NCBI RefSeq assembly: GCF_019399895.1
Contig: NC_091891.1
Location: forward strand, 186,001 to 250,000
Direction: 5' to 3'
Origin: Cardiocondyla obscurior
Taxonomy: Eukaryota; Arthropoda; Insecta; Hymenoptera; Formicidae
DNA length: 64,000 nt
The translations under genes and the position numbers were made by a program. Positions 1 through 11,504 of the stretch are shown here, in pieces. Numbering within the stretch: the first letter of the stretch is position 1; each line of letters begins with the position of its first letter. The notes beneath the pieces are model-generated. The model saw nothing but the letters and a program-made list of their open reading frames with translations. It made no database searches and was not told the origin of the DNA.

Positions 1-139
1 AATTTATGTATTAAATGTTTTTAGTAAAATTTATTATAAATATTAAGAATTCCTCGAAAAAAAAAAAAACATTAGCTTGATATGTGTGAAGCGCCGCATA
101 AGCGAATGCAGGGGTTCATATCAAATTTCTATTTCTATT

Positions 140-2882
140 TCTAAAATCGTGTCTCTAACTTCAAGTGTTGCAACCTTTCTGTCAATGACTGTACATCGTT
201 TTGATATATTTTGTGCGTTGCAATGTCATTTATTACTAACTGCAACAATGAGTCAAATGCACAAGTTTGCTGCAATGTTATTGTAACTACTCCTTTTGTA
301 ATAGGTTTACATTTACTGCCATTGAGCATTAGAGGTAAGTTGAGTGACTTTATATTTTTTAGGAAATCCCACTCTGGACATTTGTCTAAGTATGATGGCT
401 TACTTCGAGTTTTAGCGATAGATTTTACATCTTGACATTCATTTTTAATACCATTTGAACGTATCAAACCGTGTCAGTTTTCAGTAATGTTCCAAGTGTA
501 TTTATCGTTACAGTCATTCAAACTTTTTTCAGAGTCGACGATATCATTTTTATAATTTTTTATTAATTCATTTAATGGTTCCGCTGTGTCGTTATTGCTA
601 TTTGTTATTAGAGAATTATTTGTGTCCTGTTCGCTACAGTCACTCAAACTTTTTTTGGAGTCGACGATATTATTTTCATAATTTTTTACTGACCCGTTTA
701 ATGATTCTTTTATTTCGTTATTGCTATTTGTGATAAGCAAATTATTTGTGTCCTGTTCGTAATAACTTAATGAAATTTTATTTTTAGCGTCACCAGTAGA
801 ATTTTCGCTATTTTTGTCTCTTTCATTGCAAGCCAAACTGATTTTTGTATCAAGGTATTCCTAATGCTCAATAACAAACTTGTCAACTCTTATTGGATGA
901 CGATTTTTGAAACCACGACATTTTAGATCGAAAAACTCCGCTTCTACAGAAAAAGAAGTGGCAATTTCTTCAGATGTATTGAAGTTTGGGCGCATTATGC
1001 CTGTCCATATGGGTAGATATGGCAGTAAACGTTTATTTATTTGTTTCGCAAACTCCACATTGTAACAAGCATTTATAATGTTGCCGTTTTCTGATTCTGT
1101 TGCAATCTTTTGTGCAGAATCCAGAATAGATTTACTCTATTCTACCCAATTAGTAATATCATAATTGGTTTCGTGAATATTAAATTCAGTTTCTGAATTT
1201 TCTTTATCGTCATTATCGTCAATTTTTTCTTCTTCATCCACAGCTATCATAATTGTTTCAATTTTGTTATTGATATTGAAGTTACCTTTTATTACATTAT
1301 CTAAGTAACTCATACGCAGATCAGTAGGCACTGCTTTTCCGTCATTTGTGCAGCCTATACCTTTGCTTAACGCTACAATTAACATCGACTCCATAAAGGA
1401 TTCTAATTCTTTGAATGATACCATTTGATATGACTGGCCAATGCAGCGTAAATTGAATGCTCGCACTTTTTTATCTTTGGTTTTTAAGCATTTTCACTTA
1501 GCTACCATATTAATTAAGTGACTAACATCCAATCGAATGTAGCAACTTGGAATTACGCTATTGTTACCTAATATTGTAGTCATGTTACATTTCTGTAAAT
1601 AATCTCGAAAGTCAACGCATTTTGCAAAAACGTTCGACACTTCAATCAATATAGCCCATCCTAAATCAGACACAACACTACGCGGAACAGGAATATTTTT
1701 AGCGATAATGTTCCATAAGAAAAAAGAAATAATTATAGATCGATGATCGGCCGAAATCATTTGAAATACCGGCACACTGCCGTCTTTGCTTACGAGTACG
1801 CACTGATATAAAAATATTGGAGGATCTTGAGATGATTTGCGTTTTACCAAGCTACCTGTAGCGTCAATAGTTCAGAAGGCGTTTCGATCACTTTTACATC
1901 TGGTTTTGTACATAAGTTGCTGTTCAGGCATCCAATATATGCAATAAAAAGGTAATAAACTAATGCTGATAATTGAGCCTGCGTACTTACCATATTTTGC
2001 GTTATGTAATCAATTTAAAACAGGATTACTAAATACTAACCCATGCTGTTTTAGTAATTTTTTTTCCTTTGCTTTTCGCAAAACCGCAGAAAAAGGGAGT
2101 ATCGGAGGATTTTTGTCTCCAAAATCTTTTAATCGCTTCGCTTCTTCGCGGCGAAAAGTAATAGCATCTTTGCGCTACTTAATCATGGCATCAGCTACCA
2201 CTCCACGTCGTTTACCTTTGAGATGCCTTTTTTTTAAATTAGTATGTAATTGTAGACATAAGTTTTTTATTTTACATTTAAATATTACATCAGTGTCATT
2301 CACTGGCATTTTGAATAATAGGCATTTGATTGTTGCAGCACACTCTACACAATTACTTCTGCAGTATACGTAACAACGCGCTTCATTACTAATATATACT
2401 TTATGTGTTTTAAAACTAATAACGCAATCAAGCTTTTCCTCCTGCCAAAGCTTTTCGGCTACGATATCAGTCCAACCAGATTGTAAAACCGAATATACGC
2501 GATTATTATATAATTTTTTTATTTGCTTCATTAACTGCCATTTTTCCGCAGAAATAATAATGTTAAATTCTTTGGAATGTAAAATTTGAAAATCTGAAGT
2601 GTTTATAGTAGAACTGTTTGTAGAATCGCGAGCGTCACTGAATTTATGTCTATCTTTTGGATTAATATTAAAATGACGCTGCAAAATATCATTATATCCA
2701 TTTCGATTTTGGCGTACAATGACATAAATATGTTAGACTGAAATAATTGAATCACGTTCACGCATTTTATCTGAAATAGTACTATAAACACGCGCAATTG
2801 GTGGATATGGTTTTCTGTCATTGTCAAAAGTACGATAATCGTCTTTTAATAGCATTTCTAAAAGAATCGCTTTGTCGTACAT
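140..2882 (-). pseudogene. MULE-like transposase relic with a cysteine-protease-like C-terminus
   Basis: One protein reading of about 900 codons runs from the ATG at 2882 to about 141 in a single frame. It is broken by about seven in-frame stops and no evident frameshift. The middle contains a DATGS motif (about 1850-1880) and a later SDLGWA motif, which resemble the first two acidic motifs of Mutator-like (MULE/NOF type) DDE transposases. Two stops sit where tryptophan would fit (just before TIDATGS, and after MVAK). The C-terminal part contains QQTCAFDSLLQL, which resembles the catalytic-cysteine box of ubiquitin-protease-like enzymes. A Ser/Asn/Asp-rich linker with two similar repeats (about 480-800) separates the parts. 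The family call rests on motifs read by eye. It is certainly not a working gene here. No terminal inverted repeats were found. Confidence 0.55.
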
Positions 2883-3123
2883 GATTATTAATAATTAAAG
2901 AAAAGATAAGTAAAGGTACCAACTTTTTTATAATTTTAATGAGATATAGAAAAGATCTATAAACACGCAAGTAATTTGCAAGCGCAAATTTATAACGTTT
3001 TGATATAAACGATGCAGGCAGTGACGCTCGGTTCGAATCGCTACTAACATAAGACGCAGTCTGTGCTCTCTGTAGTTCTGACTTTCTGATATTTCTACCC
3101 GTTACCAGTTAACAGTGTTTATA

Positions 3124-3284
3124 GGTATGGGTGGAGGCACGATTGTCTCGTCTCGAGCCGATACGATAACAGCCGAGTCCGCTTTCGTACCCCCACGCGT
3201 CGGTTTAACAATAAGACAATCGTGCTCGGCTGTTATCGTATCGGCACGAGACGAAACGATCGTGCCTCCACCCATACCTATAAC
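3124..3284. repeat. Inverted repeat (foldback), arms of about 55 bp
   Basis: GGTATGGGTGGAGGCACGAT at 3124 is matched by its reverse complement ending near 3284. The arms stay similar for about 55 bp and enclose a loop of about 45 bp. The flanks on both sides carry AACAGTG-like words. It is probably a small foldback transposon; there is no coding potential beyond mirror-image ORFs. Confidence 0.8.
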
Positions 3285-3299
3285 AGTGATGGGAATTTG

Positions 3300-4424
3300 G
3301 CTCCCAGCAGCAGCCGGCCCGCGTGAATCGCGGGCACATGTTTCTTTCCAGGTTGTGATGTATCTTAGAAAAATTATCATTTTAATTGTTTAAACAATTA
3401 AAATGACTACTTTTCGATTTTTAAACAATGTATCGGAAACCCCGAGTTAATAGCAACAATCGAGTACTGCCAAAAAACTGCTAGGAAATGCCAGCACCTC
3501 ATCACACTTTACAAACATGAGGTGCTGACGATGAGTTTAAAAAGTTGTTTAATAATTTTAAGTCGGCAGTACTCGATATAAAAAGTATCAAGAACTATAG
3601 TACTCTTAAAGTACTGTAAAATCCCGTAAAGAAAATTACTTTTTTTGCAACTTGCGGTGCTACGGGAAGTTAGCACCTCATTTTTTAAAATGTTATTTTT
3701 TAAATGTAAATTATCGGTACTCTGTATAACAACTATAAAGAACTCTAGTACTCTCGCGGGTGCTAATAGTACTGTAAAATATTTTTCGAAATTCTGAAAA
3801 TGAGGTACTAACTTCACAGCGGCAGGAAAATGTTGTTTATATATTCCGTACACGAGTATATTTTTGTCATTACAAGAATTATGAATTTTTAACAATAAAT
3901 GTAGTTTTATAAATGTGGTCTTATTCAGAGCTCACATTTAGAGGCACCTTTAAAAGTGACAGTCACTTTTAGCCTAAATGTGCGCTTTTATCTCGAAAAA
4001 ATTATTCAGAGCCCACTTTTATAGCACATTTATAGGCTTTCGCTAAATGTGGTCTATAGCACATTTTGCGGTACATTTAGCGAAAAGCCAATATGGTGGA
4101 ACACATGCAATTTGACAGGTGGGCCCGTATCGTGATTTAACTAATTAATAGCGACGTTAATTGATTAAATTTATTTAGAAAAAGGATATGGTCGAATCTT
4201 TTTGTCTATGTCCTTTCTATTTTACAATAAACTAAGCTTAGTTCGAATTAATTATACGTTCCTTATTGTAAAATTTATACCGCAATTAAGTAATATATGT
4301 TATTATTAATAAAAACTAAATTTAAAGATAAAAAATTTAATTGCGTAATAAAGTTTAAAAATCTCTACTAAAAACTAAATATATATATATTAAATTATTA
4401 AGTTAAACCAAAAATGAAACTTAC
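3300..4424. other. Non-coding stretch with short hairpins
   Basis: No gene was recognised. A perfect 11-bp hairpin, CAGCACCTCAT / ATGAGGTGCTG, lies at 3492-3502 and 3517-3527, and related words (GAGGTGCT, AGTACT) recur to about 3800. From 3915 to 4085 the words CACATTTA and TTATTCAGAGC repeat, which suggests a small degenerate repeat. The rest is AT-rich. Confidence 0.5.
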
Positions 4425-5245
4425 CATTCTTTACTTGCGCAATACATTCTATGTATTAAATCTGTTGGAATAATGTCCAATAATCTTTTTGTTATTACAT
4501 CGGTTGCTGCATTAGACGCTGTACACACTAATACATTCCTCGTTGGAAATTTTTTGACAATCTATTAACAAAAAAGTAAAATAAAATAAAGAATAAAAAA
4601 AAAAAAAATAAAGTTTACAAAAAATACATTACCAAATGTTAAGTGTTAAATTCAATAAATTACTTGATATATAGTTTCCACTAGAGTTGCGGTCTTTTCA
4701 GTACCTGGTGGCCCAAAAATGATATACAGGGTGTTTGAAATAAGGTTTCCTTCCCGGTAACTGTAGATAGATATCGGGAATACAAATCAAAAAGTCAAAT
4801 ATCATTTAGTAAAATTCGTAACCGTTACCGAGTAAGAAATTACTGAAATTTGACGAATTAGCGCGGAGCACATAATAAGTCGGGCGCGGCAGGTGAGAGC
4901 GGGTGGGCCTTAGGGAGAGAACGGGAGTGAAACGCCGCGTGACAATTGTGGGGTGGGGGTGGAAGGAGTCAACGCGTAGTGTGATAAACAATTGTCGCGC
5001 GGCGTTTCACCCCCGTTCTCTCCCTAAGGCCCACCCGCTCTCACCTGCCGCGCCCGACTTATTATGTGCTCCGCGCTAATTCGTCAAAATTCAGTAATTT
5101 CTTCCTCGGTAACGGTTACGAATTTTACTAAATGATATCTGACTTTTCGATTTGTATTCCCGATATCTATCTACAGTTACCGAAAAGGAAACCTTATTTC
5201 AAACACCCTGTATAAGGTGCCAGATAAGCAGTTTTATTAAATTTA
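4425..5245 (-). pseudogene. MOV10/Armitage-like SF1 RNA helicase fragment
   Basis: On the minus strand, exon sequence at 5213 and above joins 4724-4664 once the 488-bp insertion is removed. It encodes APYIIFGPPGTEKT, the Walker A region of Upf1/MOV10-type superfamily 1 helicases. Splice signals are intact: a GTAATT donor at 4663, and an acceptor before 4561 that leads to an exon at 4561-4425 with VLVCTASNAATD (motif Ia), followed by a GTAAGT donor. The invariant glycine before the Walker lysine is glutamate (GAA for GGA), which should abolish nucleotide binding. Only two exons are seen. Further exons would lie below 4425, but none was recognised. It is either a dead paralogue or a transduced gene fragment. 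Confidence 0.72.
4725..5212. mobile_element. 488-bp palindromic TACAGGG element, TA target duplication
   Basis: It begins TACAGGGTGTTTGAAATAAG and ends with the reverse complement. The two halves are almost perfect inverted copies around a short centre near 4970. TA flanks both sides (4723-4724 and 5213-5214), and removing the element plus one TA restores the helicase codons around it. A second copy of identical length lies at 51874-52361. It has no coding capacity, so it is a non-autonomous foldback element of the Tc1/mariner type. Confidence 0.9.
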
Positions 5246-6457
5246 TTTATTTATTTATACGCGAAGTTTTTAGAAGTAAACAAAACTCCATGTAGCAAAA
5301 TTAATTGTATTAGAACGATTTTTAAAAATTATCAATTTTGATAATACGCGTATACAGAGTGATTCAAAACAAGTATATAGTCCCTGAAGGTACGTATTCT
5401 AGAAAAAATTTTAAGACGATTTTTTCTTGTGCAAAAATTTATCTGAAGCCTAGTTTCCGAGTAAATAAATAAAATATTTAGCGTCTCACCGATCGGATAC
5501 ATGTGGTAGCCAAAGATGTCTCAATTAAAACGAGCGAACGATCGGCAATTCGCGATCCGCAATATTATCATGTAGACGTGCCCGGATTTGTTTTAACGTG
5601 TTCAGACTTGTTTCTAAAAGTCTGAAAATATTATTTATTTAAATCGCGAACATAATTCGACACGAAAAATGCTCGATGACACAAAAGTTACGTACGTATT
5701 AGTCGTTAAATCAAATATAATTTACAAAGAAAAAACAAAAAATCTTGGCGCTGCGAAACCAAATCTTCAAAATCTCAAATTATAATTTTATTTTTTGCGC
5801 TGTGCTACGCATTAGATTTGGTTTCGTAGCGCCAAGATTTTTTGTTTTTTCTTTTTTACATTACCATGTTACATCATTGGGACACACCTAGGTCTACTTT
5901 CGTACCGTTTTACATGATTTGTACTGTTTAAAATTTTCTAGTTTCTTTAGGTTCTTGGCGCAATTATTTGATCTCATAAACTTTAATAGAAAGTATTAAA
6001 TATTACAGTTAACATTTTATTTCTTTTTGGGAGCTCTAGTTTTAATTGTAATTTTATTTATTTTGTAGCAATTTTAATTTTGCGCGCTTATACTTGGCGC
6101 TTTTTTATACTTTTTTTTAAAAAAAGGTAATTTTGGGGGGATTGAGAATTACGCGAATTACTTATACAGTATAAATTGTATGCAGGTACAAATGTGAAGT
6201 CTAAAAATATAATAAATTTTATACATTTTTAATATAAAATCACTATAAAAGCTTGTATGTTTCTTCATCTACTGTCTTTATATTATCTTTGTAATAAAAG
6301 TCATAAAAAGTATTTTTTTAATCTTTCGTTTAACATCATTAAACATATTTGCTCATTAGCATCTTATTTAATGTACAAATAAATACTTAGACAATTTATT
6401 CGTTTAGAATTAGTCTTTAAAAAGTAAAATCGTGTAATAAAATTTTATCTACATATA
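5246..6457. other. Non-coding, repeat-derived stretch
   Basis: No gene was recognised. 5350-5470 resembles the end of another terminal-repeat element (TACAGAGTGATTCAAAAC). 5700-6130 belongs to the GCGCCAAG foldback family listed separately. 6130-6457 is AT-rich with no recognisable content. Confidence 0.5.
5718..6130. repeat. GCGCCAAG foldback repeat, compact copy
   Basis: Arms around 5735-5768 and 5813-5855 are inverted copies (CTTGGCGCTGCGAAACCAAA against TTTGGTTTCGTAGCGCCAAG) with a loop of about 45 bp. Beyond the right arm, GGTTCTTGGCGCA plus ATTTGATCTCAT and a later TATACTTGGCGCTTTTTT match the repeat at 24655-25190. It shows how the split copy at 18586/25190 looked before the LINE inserted. 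Confidence 0.75.
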
Positions 6458-6991
6458 TACAGGGTGTCCTAAACATACGTAAACAAATTTTTAGGGTAGA
6501 TAGAAAGTCTAAAAAGGAAACGAAAAGTCCTATACCGTTTTCTGAAATTCTTACTCGTTTTCAATAAAAAAATTAATTTATATACACGCGAGAGCGACAA
6601 GAAAGCGTGGGCTGAGTGAGCGCGCAATAGACAGCGGCGAGTATATCTTAAAAGCGATGGGCGGAGTCAGCGCGCTACAAGCGAGACGAGGCGACAACGC
6701 GCGTTGTCGCTTCATTTCGCTCGTGTGTCGTCGCATCGCCTTGCTCGCGCGTTGTCTCCTTGTCTCGCTCGCTACGCGCTAGTTTCGCCTATTCTCTTTA
6801 AGCGATACTCGCTGCTGTCTATTGCGTGCTCACTCAGTCCACGCTTCCTTGTCGCTCTCGCGCGTATATAAATTCATTTTTTTATTGAAAACAAGTAAGA
6901 ATTTTAGAAAACGGTATAGGACTTTTCGTTTTCTTTTTAGACGTTCTATCTACCCTAAAAGTTTGTTTACGTATGTTTGGGACATCCTGTA
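6458..6991. mobile_element. 534-bp palindromic TACAGGG element
   Basis: It starts TACAGGGTGTCCTAAACATA and ends in the near-complement GTTTGGGACATCCTGTA, flanked by TA on both sides. The outer arms are about 200 bp. The centre is GC-rich (GCGCGTTGTCGC, TCGTCGCATCGCC) and resembles the minisatellite-like sequence downstream of the transposase copy at 7979. This suggests it is an internally rearranged derivative of that transposon family. Confidence 0.85.
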
Positions 6992-7023
6992 TATACGTAT
7001 CAGTTAATTAGAATACAGTCTTA

Positions 7024-7827
7024 TCACATATTGTTTACGCTTATTCGCTCTTCGTATGCATTCCAAAGCTCCTTTTTGTATTCCAAAACTGCCTTCAAGT
7101 AGCCATGAGATGCTTCTGTAATTCCTCTGCCGACGACTGCTAAATCAGCGCCGGCGTTAACAACAGACCGCGGATCGTTGTACTGCTGGCCTAGTCCATC
7201 GCTACTTTTTGTTAGCTTGACACCGGATGTTAGCTGAAGCAGTCCGGGTTGTGCCGAGAGATTAGACTGGCACACAAGGCCTATCACCAGATCGGAATTT
7301 TTTTCCGCCATCGAGATGGCACTTTTCAGATAATCACCGGTGGTCAATGTACCTTCGGAAGACATCTCAGCGACCAGGAAGATCCCACGGGGTTCGCTAA
7401 TGCCTTCTAGGCTTTTCTTTAGTGCGCTGATGACAGACAGCCCGGATACCGAGTGCACCGTGATCAAGTCAGCCCATTCAGCGATCTTGTACAAGCCACG
7501 TCTATACTGCAACGATACCGTATTACCGATATCGCCGAACTTGCGATCCTCCACCAATAGAGACTTGTGTTGCTTCGCCAGTTTCTTGAGTCGCAGAATA
7601 AACTTGTCGTTAAAATTCTCTATGATGTCCACGTGTACCTTGAGTACGGCGATATGAGGCCCTGCTGCGTTTGCTAAATCTAAAATTACGTCTGTTTCCG
7701 TCAGGTCGGCCGTCACGCAGAGATTGGTTTGTTTCGAGTCCATTAATTCCAAAAGTTTTGAGGCCAACGAATTTTTAGCGAGTTTTGCACGTTTTCCGTA
7801 CGACAAAGTCAACCTGTCGTCTCGCAC
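7024..7827 (-). CDS. UMP synthase, orotidine-5'-phosphate decarboxylase domain
   Basis: This region catalyses the last step of de novo UMP synthesis (OMP to UMP) as the C-terminal domain of the bifunctional UMP synthase of animals. The 267 codons are open and unbroken. The active-site signatures are present: LKVHVDI, then EDRKFGDIGNTV (the DxKxxD catalytic motif) at about residues 95-108, then GLGQQYNDP (phosphate loop) and VVGRGI near the end. The length fits one complete decarboxylase domain. The first in-frame codon is GTG, not ATG, and the frame continues about 25 codons upstream to a stop. This is therefore most likely the last exon(s) of UMPS, with its OPRT part elsewhere and a splice acceptor in 7830-7930. 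It could instead be a retained partial duplicate. The gene symbol is left empty because only one domain is visible. Confidence 0.88.
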   Translation of the reverse strand: MRDDRLTLSYGKRAKLAKNSLASKLLELMDSKQTNLCVTADLTETDVILDLANAAGPHIAVLKVHVDIIENFNDKFILRLKKLAKQHKSLLVEDRKFGDIGNTVSLQYRRGLYKIAEWADLITVHSVSGLSVISALKKSLEGISEPRGIFLVAEMSSEGTLTTGDYLKSAISMAEKNSDLVIGLVCQSNLSAQPGLLQLTSGVKLTKSSDGLGQQYNDPRSVVNAGADLAVVGRGITEASHGYLKAVLEYKKELWNAYEERISVNNM

Positions 7828-7978
7828 ACCTATAAATGAGAGTCGATGCTTTGGACAGAGAGACCGACGATGTTCCGATTTTCAATTGTTTTAACTCGAT
7901 CTTCTCGTACGTCGGCGAGAAGATAACCATTCTTCGTGAATCTTACTGCGTGAGTGGTACATTATCACAGTACAGAAA

Positions 7979-9196
7979 ATGGTGAAATTCACGGCAATCG
8001 AGTATACGGACATGATTATATGTTACGGTTTGGCTCACGAAAGCGCGCGTGCCGCCGTACAAATTTATCGAGATAAATATCCGCACCGTGTCCATCCCAC
8101 GGCAAAAACAATTTCGCGGTGTGTGCGACGTGCGCGAGAAACTGGGTGCATAGATGTGCGGCCTCAAACATATGAATATCCGGCACGCCGGGACGTCCGC
8201 GTCGAAGAAGACGTTCTACGTGCCTTTGAAGAAGATCCGGGCAACAGCGTGCGGCGTGTTTCTCGAAATCTCGGTGTATCAAAGTCATTGGTACATCGTA
8301 TTATTCGGGAAGAAGGGTTGCACCCGTTTCATTACCAGCGGGTGTAACATCTTCTCCCACGGGATGCAATGCAGCGCATTCATTTTTGCCAAAGTATTCC
8401 TTTTTTCTATTTTTCTAACAAATTAAAACGCGTTCTTTCTAAAAAAAATTATTTATACTTGTAGGCTTCCTGGCACAGTGTCGGCGAAACCCCGGATTTC
8501 CGGACAAAATTCTTTGGACGGACGAGGCGCTTTTTACCCCTAACGGGGTATTTAACTCGAAAAATTATGTAGTTTGGGCACACGACAATCCGCACAGTGT
8601 TAGACAGTGTGCGTTTCAATATCGTTGGAGTCTGCACGTATGGGCCGGAATAATCGGAAACAAAGTGGTAAATATTTCTTTTTCATAAAAACTCGTCGAA
8701 TAAAAATAATGACAAATGCGTAATATTGTTTAATTATTTTCAGATCGGACCTTATTTTTTACCACCGCGACTCGATGGGGAAGGCTACGCGAATTTTTTA
8801 TTAAATCAGCTTCCTGCCTTATTAGAAGATGTTCCGCTTCGAATAAGGCAGGAACTAATTTATCAACAGGATGGTGCTCCAGCACATTTTTCGTATCGCG
8901 CGCGGGCCGTTTTAAATGACAATTTCGCGGATCGATGGATGGGTCGCGGTGGCCCCATCGCCTGGTCAGCACGTTCCCCGGATTTGAATGTGCTGGACTA
9001 CTTTGTATGGGGCCATATTAAAGCTTCAGTTGAGCACATGCGTGATCACGCAGTAGAAGAGGTTCGCGATGAAATTATAGCGGCCTTTAATACAATCACG
9101 CCTGATATGGCGGAAAGAGCAACACGACAAATTGTTCGAAGGGCCGAACTTTGCCTACAAGCACAAAGACGGCACTTCGAGCAATTGTTACGTTGA
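7979..9196 (+). pseudogene. DUF4817-type DDE transposase, copy 1 (three exons)
   Basis: Proposed exons are 7979-8393, 8465-8667 and 8744-9196, with GT-AG junctions that keep phase (about 356 codons). The N-terminus has the DUF4817 helix-turn-helix pattern (YTDMIICYGLAHESARAAV, then a second HTH). The catalytic triad is read as D in ILWTDEALFT, D in YQQDGAPAHF and D in NVLDYFVWG. The last two are separated by 41 residues, so this is a DD41D-like Tc1/mariner relative. An in-frame TAA follows HYQRV at about 8344, most simply a CAA-to-TAA change, so the copy is dead. The start is the first ATG of the conserved domain. The element's 5' end was not found between UMPS and the ATG. Related copies lie at 10541 and 47576. 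Confidence 0.82.
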
Positions 9197-10478
9197 GCTT
9201 TCCGCCAAGTGGATTAGGCCTCCTGGGGACACCACTTTAAAAAAAACGCACCGATCTACCTACCTCACCGCACAAGGTGGTGTGAAAACGGTAGACTAAT
9301 TGTGTCGCGAAAATTATACTTGAATTCGTTCGCGCGTCGTCGCATCGTGTCACTCGCGCGTTGTCGCATCGTCTCGGACGCACGTCGTCGTATCGTTTCG
9401 GTCGCATCGTGTCACTCGCGCGTCGTCGCATCGTCTCGGTCGCATCGTCTCGGTCGCACGTCGTTGCATCGTGTTACTCGCGCGTTGTCGCATCGTCTCG
9501 CTCTCGGTCGGATATAATAAATTTTGTTCATTCGACTACGAATTTTAGAGCGTTAAATTATATTATAATTCTCGCGTCTAATATGCGCTCCAGCGTCGCG
9601 ATATTTCGAGTCTACCGTCGCGTATTTATTGATCTTGTCGATATCCTTGAATCGCCGATGGTTCAACGCGTTGTGTTTTCGGCAGAAGTCAGTCTAATCT
9701 AGTTCAAACCGAATATTTCGCTGACTTCGCTTTGTTTTCGTCGCCGGGTTCCGACTATCCTAGGCTCCGTACCGCGAAAAGACGACTAGTTTCGCTCGAA
9801 CTCCGCACCTGTGCGTCTCGCCTTTGTGTATCGGCTCGCTCTCGCGCGACGATTTTCGATTCGGTTCTTTATATACATTTTTTTTTCTTCTTGCGTCTCA
9901 ATAGCAACTCGGTGAATTCACGTCAGTGAATTCATTATTTCAGCGCCAATTCATTTCTTAATTATTGCTACCGCTGGAGTGCAGGGATTCGCGCTCGCGG
10001 CAATCACCGGCTCGCGCTCTCAAGATCTCCGTCGTCCGCGGCAAGATCTCCGACGATCGGGTAGATCATTTATCTACTCTCAAGATTTCCGACGGATAAG
10101 CCGGGTCAGGAAGATTTCCGCTCGTTTACTGAAATCCTTGCCTTCACAGGCGCGCTTGTATTTTCTTTGTGTTTTTTTTTTGTTGTAAATACATTGAGTT
10201 CACGTTTCTGTTAATTTTAATTATTCTGGTTTTTTTTTCTCAATTCCCGCGATCGGCTCTCTCTCTCATTTCCTCTCAACCAACTCACGCGTCGAGCTCA
10301 TTGCTGAGCAAGTCTAGTTTCACGCGAACGCGATCGCGCAAGATCACGTACAAATTTAAAACGTGGATTTCTCGCAAATAAACGCCCAAATTAAAAAACA
10401 GTATAGAACTTTCTTGTTCAAAATAATTAAAACTACCTATGTCTCCCGGGTGGGTCATGAGGTATGGGACACCCTGTA
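9197..10478 (+). mobile_element. 3' tail of transposon copy 1, ending CACCCTGTA
   Basis: After the transposase stop, the sequence has the block shared by all three copies (GGCCTCCTGGGGACACCAC, then AAAAAAACGCACC). A GC-rich minisatellite-like segment follows at about 9318-9510 (units close to CGTCGCATCGTGTCACTCGC). Unrecognised sequence then leads to the terminal GGGACACCCTGTA at 10466-10478. The segment just inside the end (AAACAGTATAGAACTTTC) resembles the subterminal part of the palindromic elements. The 9530-10400 stretch includes a TATATACA box, but no gene was identified. Confidence 0.6.
9318..9510. repeat. Degenerate GC-rich minisatellite downstream of transposase copy 1
   Basis: Words such as CGCGCGTCGTCGCATCGT, CACTCGCGCGTTGTCGCATC and TCTCGGTCGCA recur about six to eight times with a spacing of about 24-26 bp. 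Composition and word order resemble the inverted complement of the perfect array at 46639-47394, which sits at the same place relative to transposase copy 3. Confidence 0.7.
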
Positions 10479-10540
10479 TATATATTATATTCGTGATAAT
10501 TTGAGGGAATAATAATTATCAAAAAATGTTCGTACTGCAG

Positions 10541-11266
10541 GGTTCCTCGCACAGAGCAGGAGAGACGCATCTTTTCCAGACTCTATCCTCTGGACTGACG
10601 AGTCGACGTTTACGCCAAACGGCGTAATTAATTTAAGGAACTGCCTTTACTGGTCGGATGAAAATCCACATGTTATTAAACAGGGAGCTTTTCAATATCG
10701 ATGATCCATAAATGTATGGGCGGGCCTCATCGATAATCATGTGGCAAGTACAAACGGAAAAAAACAATTATTTTATTAAATACTCTGTAACAAAAATTTT
10801 TTTTTATTTGTATTAGATTGGTCCATATTTTCTTCCGCCACGTTTAACCGGCGAATTTTATGAATATTTTTTGGACACCGAGCTCCCTGGTCTTGAAAAT
10901 ATTCCGCTGACAACAAGGAGAAACATGATTTACCAGCACGACGGGGCACCGGCTCATTGGAGTCGAGGAGTACGCCGACTTTTAGACGCACGCTTTCGCG
11001 ACAGGTAGATCGGTCGTGGTGGTCCAATTATTTGGCCACCACGATCGCCAGATTTGACTCCGCTGGACTATTTTTTATGGGGACACATAAAAAACTTAGT
11101 CGAGCCTCAGCGAAACGGCACTATAAACGAGGTACGCGAGGCCATCGTTGCGGCCTTCGCTACCATTACACCGCATATGGTCCATCAAGCGACGCAAGAC
11201 GTTGTTCGAAGGGCCCGACTCTGCGTGCAACAAAGAGGAGGGCACTTTGAACAATTTTTAAATTAA
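10541..11266 (+). pseudogene. DUF4817-type DDE transposase, copy 2 (5' truncated)
   Basis: This copy starts at the acceptor CTGCAG before 10541. It has an exon to about 10742 and a second from 10817 to 11266. The triad is present: ILWTDESTFT, YQHDGAPAHW and TPLDYFLWG, with the same 41-residue spacing. Two in-frame TGA/TAG codons (after FQYR, and in FRDR) replace conserved residues, and the donor after exon 2 is GC instead of GT. The first exon with the DUF4817 domain is missing. The C-terminal half is diverged from copy 1, so it is a separate subfamily and not a recent duplicate. Confidence 0.8.
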
Positions 11267-11504
11267 ACAATGACAGTGGATTAGGCCTACCGGGGATACC
11301 ACGATAAAAAAAACGCACTATGCTATCTACCGCTAAGTAGTGAGGAAATGATAGCACATCTTAATATTAATAATTTCCTAATATTAAAAATACGTTTTAT
11401 TTGATGTCCGAAATCCTAAAGACAGCATAATATGTTAATGTTAATATCGTGCTTTCGGAAGCGCGGAAACATTTAATTGTTTGTCAGCACGGTATCATAT
11501 GATC

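Noticed and set aside
3015..3060. tRNA-like GGTTCGAATC T-loop word
   Set aside because: No acceptor, D or anticodon stems could be paired around it.
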